Shown: piece after piece, positions 59,629 to 64,000 of the stretch | Position numbering within the stretch: position 1 is the first letter of the stretch | How the letters are laid out: each line of letters starts with the position of its first letter | NCBI RefSeq assembly: GCF_029601685.1 | Contig: NZ_JARRIR010000001.1 | Location: 744,001-808,000, forward strand | Direction: 5' to 3' | Source: Metarhizobium sp017305935 | Lineage (GTDB): Bacteria > Pseudomonadota > Alphaproteobacteria > Rhizobiales > Rhizobiaceae | Length of the DNA stretch: 64,000 bases | Translations under genes and position numbers: made by a program | Notes under the pieces: generated by a model | The model's database searches: none | Told to the model about the DNA's origin: nothing | Seen by the model: the letters and a program-made list of their open reading frames with translations, nothing else

Positions 59629-60135
59629 ATGGTCTGGAAAATGATGCTGGCGAGTGCTGCGACGATGGCGATGCGCGTGGTGCCGCCGAATCTTCTGTCG
59701 GGCAACACCATGCCGCCGCTGGTCACCGCGCCCATGGGCGAGATGGAAATGACGCCCGCGCCGATCAATCCGGCCTGGGTGCTCTCCGGCGACCCGCAGG
59801 CGCGCGCCGCCGAACATTCCCGCAGCCCCGACGACGCCGCGCTGACTGCCGTCTGGGATTGCACCGACGGCAGCTTCCGCTGGTATTTTCCCTGGGACGA
59901 GACCGTGCTGATCCTTGAGGGCACCGTGCATGTCACCGCCGCGGACGGGTCGACGCGAACACTGAAGACCGGCGACATCGCCTATTTTGCCGGCGACACC
60001 TGGGCGACCTGGCAGGTGGAAGGCTATGTGCGCAAGATCGCCTTCCTGCGCCGCCCCTTCCCCAAGCCGCTGGCCGCCGCCATCCGCATCAAGCGTTTCC
60101 TGACTTCGGGCGGATCGGTCGGCCTCGCCGCCTGA
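59629..60135 (+). CDS. Cupin-domain protein
   Basis: A 168-residue protein with C-terminal cupin_3 barrel (YFPWDETVLILEGTVHVTAA, KTGDIAYFAGDTWATWQV), like ureidoglycine-hydrolase-type cupins. The first 50 residues are variable. Start ATG 59629 (GGGGGCAAGT upstream). Substrate not inferable. Confidence 0.85.
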   Translation: MVWKMMLASAATMAMRVVPPNLLSGNTMPPLVTAPMGEMEMTPAPINPAWVLSGDPQARAAEHSRSPDDAALTAVWDCTDGSFRWYFPWDETVLILEGTVHVTAADGSTRTLKTGDIAYFAGDTWATWQVEGYVRKIAFLRRPFPKPLAAAIRIKRFLTSGGSVGLAA

Positions 60136-60215
60136 CTTCGGGCGCCCCCGTTGCCATCGGCGCCGGCGCATCCTAAATGGAAGCGCGCGAACTCAGCGGG
60201 GAGCCCTTCGAGCCT

Positions 60216-61163
60216 ATGGCCAAGATCAAGAACGTAGCGGTCCAGATGGACCATGTTTCCGGCATCAGCATTGCCGGGGATTCGACCTTTGCCATGAGCC
60301 TGGAAGCGCAGGCGCGTGGCTACAAGCTGTTCCATTACACGCCCGACAAGCTGACCATGCGCGACGGCACGATTTTTGCGACCGTCGAGGAAATGGCGCT
60401 ACGCGACGTCAAGGGCGACCATTTCACCCTCGGCACGCCGGAGCGCATCGACCTCGCGACCATAGACGTCGTCCTGCTGCGCCAGGATCCGCCCTTCGAC
60501 ATGGCCTATATCACCTCCACGCATCTGCTCGAGCGCATCCATCCGAAGACGCTCGTCGTCAACGACCCGGCCTGGGTGCGCAATTCGCCGGAAAAGATTT
60601 TCGTCACCGAATTCGCCGACCTGATGCCGCAGACGCTGATCACCCGCGATCCCGCCGAGATCGCCCGATTCCGCGCCGAAATGGGCGACATCATCCTCAA
60701 GCCGCTCTACGGCAATGGCGGCGCCGGCGTCTTCCATTCCTCGCGCGACGACCGCAACTTCTCCTCCCTGCTCGAAATGTTCGCACAGATGTTCCGCGAA
60801 CCCTATATCGCCCAGCAATACCTGCCGGATGTGCGCAAGGGCGACAAGCGCATCATCCTCGTCGACGGCAAGCCGGTCGGCGCCATCAACCGCGTGCCGG
60901 CCGAGCATGACAGCCGCTCCAACATGCATGTCGGCGGCCGCGCCGAAGCGACCGAACTGACGGCGCGCGAGCGCGAAATCTGCGAGCGCATCGGCCCGTC
61001 TTTACGCGAACGCGGCTTCCTGCTCGTCGGCATCGACGTCATCGGCGACTACATGACCGAGATCAACGTCACCTCGCCGACCGGCATCCGCGAAGTGAAG
61101 AAATTCGGCGGCGCCGACATCGCGGCACTCCTCTGGGACGCGATCGAAGCCAAGAAAAGCTGA
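60216..61163 (+). CDS. gshB: Glutathione synthetase
   Basis: ATP-grasp ligase joining gamma-glutamylcysteine and glycine. 315 residues: VAVQMDHVSGISIAGDSTFAMSL at the start, VLLRQDPPFDMAYI, ILKPLYGNGGAGVF (ATP-grasp loop), and IDVIGDYMTEINVTSPTGIRE. A possible terminator follows. The protein is the producer for the glutathione used by the GST in this window. Confidence 0.97.
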   Translation: MAKIKNVAVQMDHVSGISIAGDSTFAMSLEAQARGYKLFHYTPDKLTMRDGTIFATVEEMALRDVKGDHFTLGTPERIDLATIDVVLLRQDPPFDMAYITSTHLLERIHPKTLVVNDPAWVRNSPEKIFVTEFADLMPQTLITRDPAEIARFRAEMGDIILKPLYGNGGAGVFHSSRDDRNFSSLLEMFAQMFREPYIAQQYLPDVRKGDKRIILVDGKPVGAINRVPAEHDSRSNMHVGGRAEATELTAREREICERIGPSLRERGFLLVGIDVIGDYMTEINVTSPTGIREVKKFGGADIAALLWDAIEAKKS

Positions 61164-61196
61164 GCCTTCCTCCCTCGTTTGTTCCAGCCATACAAC

Positions 61197-61240
61197 CTCC
61201 CGCAACCTGATCACACCGGATGCGGGAGATTGTTCATTTT
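61197..61240 (+). terminator. Candidate terminator of gshB
   Basis: CTCCCGCA (61197-61204) / TGCGGGAG (61221-61228), then a T-rich tract. The loop is 16 nt, so it is a moderate call. Confidence 0.55.
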
Positions 61241-61246
61241 GTGTTC
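61232..61246. promoter_or_regulatory. Candidate LexA (SOS) box GTTC-N7-GTTC
   Basis: GTTC (61232-61235), seven bases, GTTC (61243-61246). It is the direct-repeat LexA consensus of alphaproteobacteria and lies 82 bp before the comM start. Confidence 0.6.
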
Positions 61247-61327
61247 TTGTTTTATTCCATATTCCATGCCAGATTGCAATCCATAACCCGCTGAGGGTGC
61301 ATCGGATCGGGCGAGAGGGCAGGAAAC

Positions 61328-62860
61328 ATGGTGGGGCGCGTCAGCACGCTGGCCTTTCAAGGCATCGAGGGTGTTCCCGTCGAGGTGCAGGTCATGGTCG
61401 CGCCCGGCAAGGTGGGCATGCAGATCGTCGGCCTGCCGGACAAGGCGGTAGCCGAAAGCCGCGAGCGGGTGCAGGCAGCCCTTCACGCCTGCGGCCTCGC
61501 CTTGCCGCCGAAACGCGTCACCGTCAACCTCGCGCCTGCCGACCTGCCCAAGGAAGGTTCGCATTTCGACCTGCCGATCGCGCTCGGCCTGATGGCGGCG
61601 CTGGGCGCTGTGCCGCCTGATGCGCTCGCGGATTACGTCGTTCTCGGCGAACTCAATCTGGACGGCACGCTGGCCCCGGTCGCCGGCGCCTTGCCGGCGG
61701 CGATCGCGGCGCATGCGCTCGACAAGGGGCTGATCTGCCCCGCCGACAGCGGCGCCGAAGCCGCCTGGGCCGGCGAGGGCATCGATATTCTCGCGCCCCG
61801 CAGCCTGATCGCGCTTGCCAATCATTTCCGCGGCACCCAGAAGCTGTCCCGCCCCGTGCCGGCGATCCGCGCCAATCCCGCCAATTTGCCCGATCTCTCG
61901 GAAATCAAGGGACAGGAAAGCGCCAAGCGGGCGCTGGAGGTGGCAGCCGCCGGCGGGCATAACCTGTTGATGGTCGGCCCGCCCGGTTCCGGCAAGTCGA
62001 TGCTGGCGGCGCGCCTGCCCTCGATCCTGCCGCCGCTCTCGGCCGCCGAACTGCTGGAAGTGTCGATGATCCATTCCGTCGCCGGACAGCTTGCCGGCGG
62101 CAAGCTGTCGGACCGGCGGCCCTATCGCACCCCGCATCATTCGGCGACCATGGCGGCGCTGGTCGGCGGCGGCTTTCGTGGACGACCGGGCGAGGCCTCG
62201 CTTGCCCATCACGGCATCCTGTTTCTCGACGAATTCCCCGAATTCTCGCCGCAGGTTCTGGATGCCTTGCGCCAGCCGCTGGAAAGCGGCGAATGCATTA
62301 TCGCCCGCGCCAATCACCGCGTTTCCTACCCCGCCAATATCCAGCTCGTCGCGGCGATGAACCCCTGCCGCTGCGGCATGGCCGGCGAGCCCGGCCACAG
62401 TTGCGCCAAGGGTCCGCGCTGCATGAGCGATTACCAGGCGCGCATTTCCGGGCCTTTGATGGATCGCATCGATATCCGCATCGACGTGCCCGCCGTTTCC
62501 GCCGCCGACCTCATCCGTCCCCGCGCCGCCGAGAGCAGCGCGACGGTCGCCGCCCGCGTGGCGCGTGCAAGAGACATGCAGCGCCGGCGCTATGTCGCCG
62601 CCGGCCTGCCGGCCGCGACCACCAATGCCCGCTGCTCCACCGCCCTGATCGAGGTGGTGGCGGAACCGGACGAGCCGGGGCTGAAACTGCTGCGCGATGC
62701 CGCCGAGAAAATGAAATTCTCCGCTCGCGGCTATCATCGCATCCTCAAGGTGGCGCGCACGCTGGCCGATCTCGAGGGACAGGAAACGGTCGGCCGCATC
62801 CATCTGGCGGAAGCGATTTCCTATCGCATCGCCGGCGAGCGGCTGACGGCGGCGGCGTGA
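61328..62860 (+). CDS. comM: ComM/YifB-family Mg-chelatase-like AAA ATPase
   Basis: A 510-residue AAA+ ATPase with Lon-like N-terminal domain (about 20-140). Walker A MVGPPGSGKSMLA, Walker B LFLDEFPEF and the zinc-like NPCRCGMAG are present. ComM is a branch-migration helicase in natural transformation in other bacteria. A LexA-type box upstream suggests SOS control. Confidence 0.94.
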   Translation: MVGRVSTLAFQGIEGVPVEVQVMVAPGKVGMQIVGLPDKAVAESRERVQAALHACGLALPPKRVTVNLAPADLPKEGSHFDLPIALGLMAALGAVPPDALADYVVLGELNLDGTLAPVAGALPAAIAAHALDKGLICPADSGAEAAWAGEGIDILAPRSLIALANHFRGTQKLSRPVPAIRANPANLPDLSEIKGQESAKRALEVAAAGGHNLLMVGPPGSGKSMLAARLPSILPPLSAAELLEVSMIHSVAGQLAGGKLSDRRPYRTPHHSATMAALVGGGFRGRPGEASLAHHGILFLDEFPEFSPQVLDALRQPLESGECIIARANHRVSYPANIQLVAAMNPCRCGMAGEPGHSCAKGPRCMSDYQARISGPLMDRIDIRIDVPAVSAADLIRPRAAESSATVAARVARARDMQRRRYVAAGLPAATTNARCSTALIEVVAEPDEPGLKLLRDAAEKMKFSARGYHRILKVARTLADLEGQETVGRIHLAEAISYRIAGERLTAAA

Positions 62861-62926
62861 GGCCGGCGCTTCCGGCAAGAAGGAAGGCCGCACCGGGACA
62901 GGCGCGACCCTTCGCTCTTTGAAAAA

Positions 62927-63895
62927 CTAACCGCCCAGCCCCTCGAACAGCGCGGTCGAAAGATAGCGCTCGGCGAAGGAGGGGATGATGACAACGATGG
63001 TCTTGCCGGCATTTTCTTCGCGCTGGCCGATGACGGTGGCCGCCGCCAGCGCCGCGCCCGAGGAAATGCCGACCGGCACGCCTTCGAGGCGGGCGACGAG
63101 GCGGGCATTGCCGAAGGCGTCGTCATTGCTGACGGTGACGATCTCGTCATAGACGTTGGTGTCGAGGATTTTCGGGGCGAAACCGGCGCCAATGCCCTGG
63201 ATTTTGTGCGGGCCAGGATTGCCGCCGGAAAGCACCGGGCTGTCGGTCGGCTCGACGGCGACGACCTTGACCGAGGGCTTCTTGGATTTCAGAACCTGGC
63301 CGGCGCCGGTGATCGTGCCGCCGGTGCCGATGCCGGCAACGAGGATATCGACGGCGCCATCCGTGTCGTTCCAGATCTCCTCGGCGGTGGTTCGGCGGTG
63401 GATTTCCGGATTGGCTGGGTTTTCGAACTGCTGCGGGATGATCGCATCCGGCAGGTCGGCGGCCAGTTCCTCGGCCTTGGCGATGGCGCCCTTCATGCCC
63501 TTCGGCCCCTCGGTCAGCACCAGTTCCGCCCCGAGCAGCGCCAGCATCTTGCGGCGCTCGATCGACATGGTCTCCGGCATGGTGAGGATCAGGCGATAGC
63601 CCTTGGCGGCGGCGGCGAAGGCAAGCGCGATGCCTGTATTGCCGGAGGTCGGCTCGATCAGCACGGTCTTGCCGGGGGTGATGCGGCCCTGCTCCTCCAG
63701 CGTTTCGATCATTGCCACGCCGATGCGGTCCTTCACCGAGGCGATCGGGTTGAAGAATTCCAGCTTGGCCAGCAGGTTGGCCTTGATGCCCTTTTCGCGC
63801 GCAAACTTGTCGAGGCGGACGATCGGCGTATCGCCGATGGTCTCGGTTATCGAGGAATAGACGCGGCCGCGGCCGGGCTTGCGGGGTTCGGACAT
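62927..63895 (-). CDS. cysK: Cysteine synthase A (O-acetylserine sulfhydrylase)
   Basis: PLP enzyme making cysteine from O-acetylserine and sulfide. 322 residues: PLP Lys55 in NPIASVKDRIG, PTSGNTGIALAFAA substrate loop, GIGTGGTITGAGQ phosphate loop and GISSGAALAAA. Start ATG 63895. Convergent with comM. Confidence 0.97.
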   Translation of the reverse strand: MSEPRKPGRGRVYSSITETIGDTPIVRLDKFAREKGIKANLLAKLEFFNPIASVKDRIGVAMIETLEEQGRITPGKTVLIEPTSGNTGIALAFAAAAKGYRLILTMPETMSIERRKMLALLGAELVLTEGPKGMKGAIAKAEELAADLPDAIIPQQFENPANPEIHRRTTAEEIWNDTDGAVDILVAGIGTGGTITGAGQVLKSKKPSVKVVAVEPTDSPVLSGGNPGPHKIQGIGAGFAPKILDTNVYDEIVTVSNDDAFGNARLVARLEGVPVGISSGAALAAATVIGQREENAGKTIVVIIPSFAERYLSTALFEGLGG

Positions 63896-64000
63896 GTTCT
63901 CTCTCCCTTGGTGCGCGATATGTCTGCATGGACAATAGGGGCAATCGCGCCCCTATTCCAGTGGCCGGCACCGTAACCGGCGCGGAAGAAAGATCACGAT

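Overview
This window looks like a chromosomal segment of an alphaproteobacterium of the family Rhizobiaceae (Rhizobium/Agrobacterium/Ensifer type). The evidence is GC-rich sequence with alphaproteobacterial codon use, a perfect Irr iron-control element in front of a ferritin-VIT1 gene (mbfA), TTAA-N7-TTAA (CtrA-type) and GTTC-N7-GTTC (LexA-type) sites, a PmtA-type phospholipid methyltransferase, and rhizobial short palindromic intergenic repeats. Genus is not resolved. I see no insertion sequence, integrase, CRISPR array, rRNA operon or replication origin. A 32-base assembly gap (N) lies inside pheS.

Layout. 1-3.1 kb: minus-strand BMP-type ABC importer (binding protein, terminator, then the ATPase, which runs off the left edge). 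3.3-8.7 kb: tRNA-Ser(GGA), a soluble globin-coupled chemoreceptor, gamma-glutamyltransferase and small genes. 8.7-13.2 kb: EamA exporter, acetylpolyamine amidohydrolase, XRE-cupin regulator with a GNAT enzyme, SnoaL-like protein, second GNAT. 13.3-18.3 kb: lepA, truncated haemoglobin divergent from Irr-controlled mbfA, transglutaminase-like protease, alpha/beta hydrolase. 18.5-23.6 kb: infC (ATT start)-rpmI-rplT-pheS-pheT. 23.6-29.4 kb: GATase, DoxX, Rdx protein, phosphohexomutase, tRNA-Leu(CAG), cold-shock gene with a hairpin-embedded ribosome binding site, rpsU, a candidate sRNA and several tiny genes. 29.4-31.8 kb: xseA, an orphan spike-base-like gene and a small membrane protein. 31.8-36.2 kb: a divergent cell-envelope glycan module (GT-C-like integral membrane protein against GT2, methyltransferase, SMR-like and small membrane protein). 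36.2-41.6 kb: Gfo/Idh oxidoreductase, aldo/keto reductase, guaA, nucleosidase, thioesterase, tspO. 41.7-47.0 kb: imelysin / di-haem / imelysin / DUF1513 iron locus. 47.1-64 kb: RNA methyltransferase, rlpA-like, SDR-queG-GST, uppP, NDUFA9-like, pyrF, pmtA, dnaN, rsmI-yraN, cupin, gshB, comM (LexA-type box) and cysK.

How the parts work together. Most genes are housekeeping: translation, tRNA modification, DNA repair, nucleotide synthesis, glutathione and cysteine metabolism. Three areas are less ordinary. The first is an iron theme: mbfA under an Irr box and an imelysin locus with a weaker Irr-like box. The second is the 31.8-36.2 kb envelope module, which resembles in architecture, but not in obvious identity, the Arn, Gtr and Rgt lipid-linked sugar systems. 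The third is the 27.1-29.4 kb stretch around the cold-shock gene, with RNA-level structure and a 19-base element shared in inverted orientation with a candidate sRNA. Start codons were chosen by ribosome-binding-site position, so many starts differ from the longest open frame.
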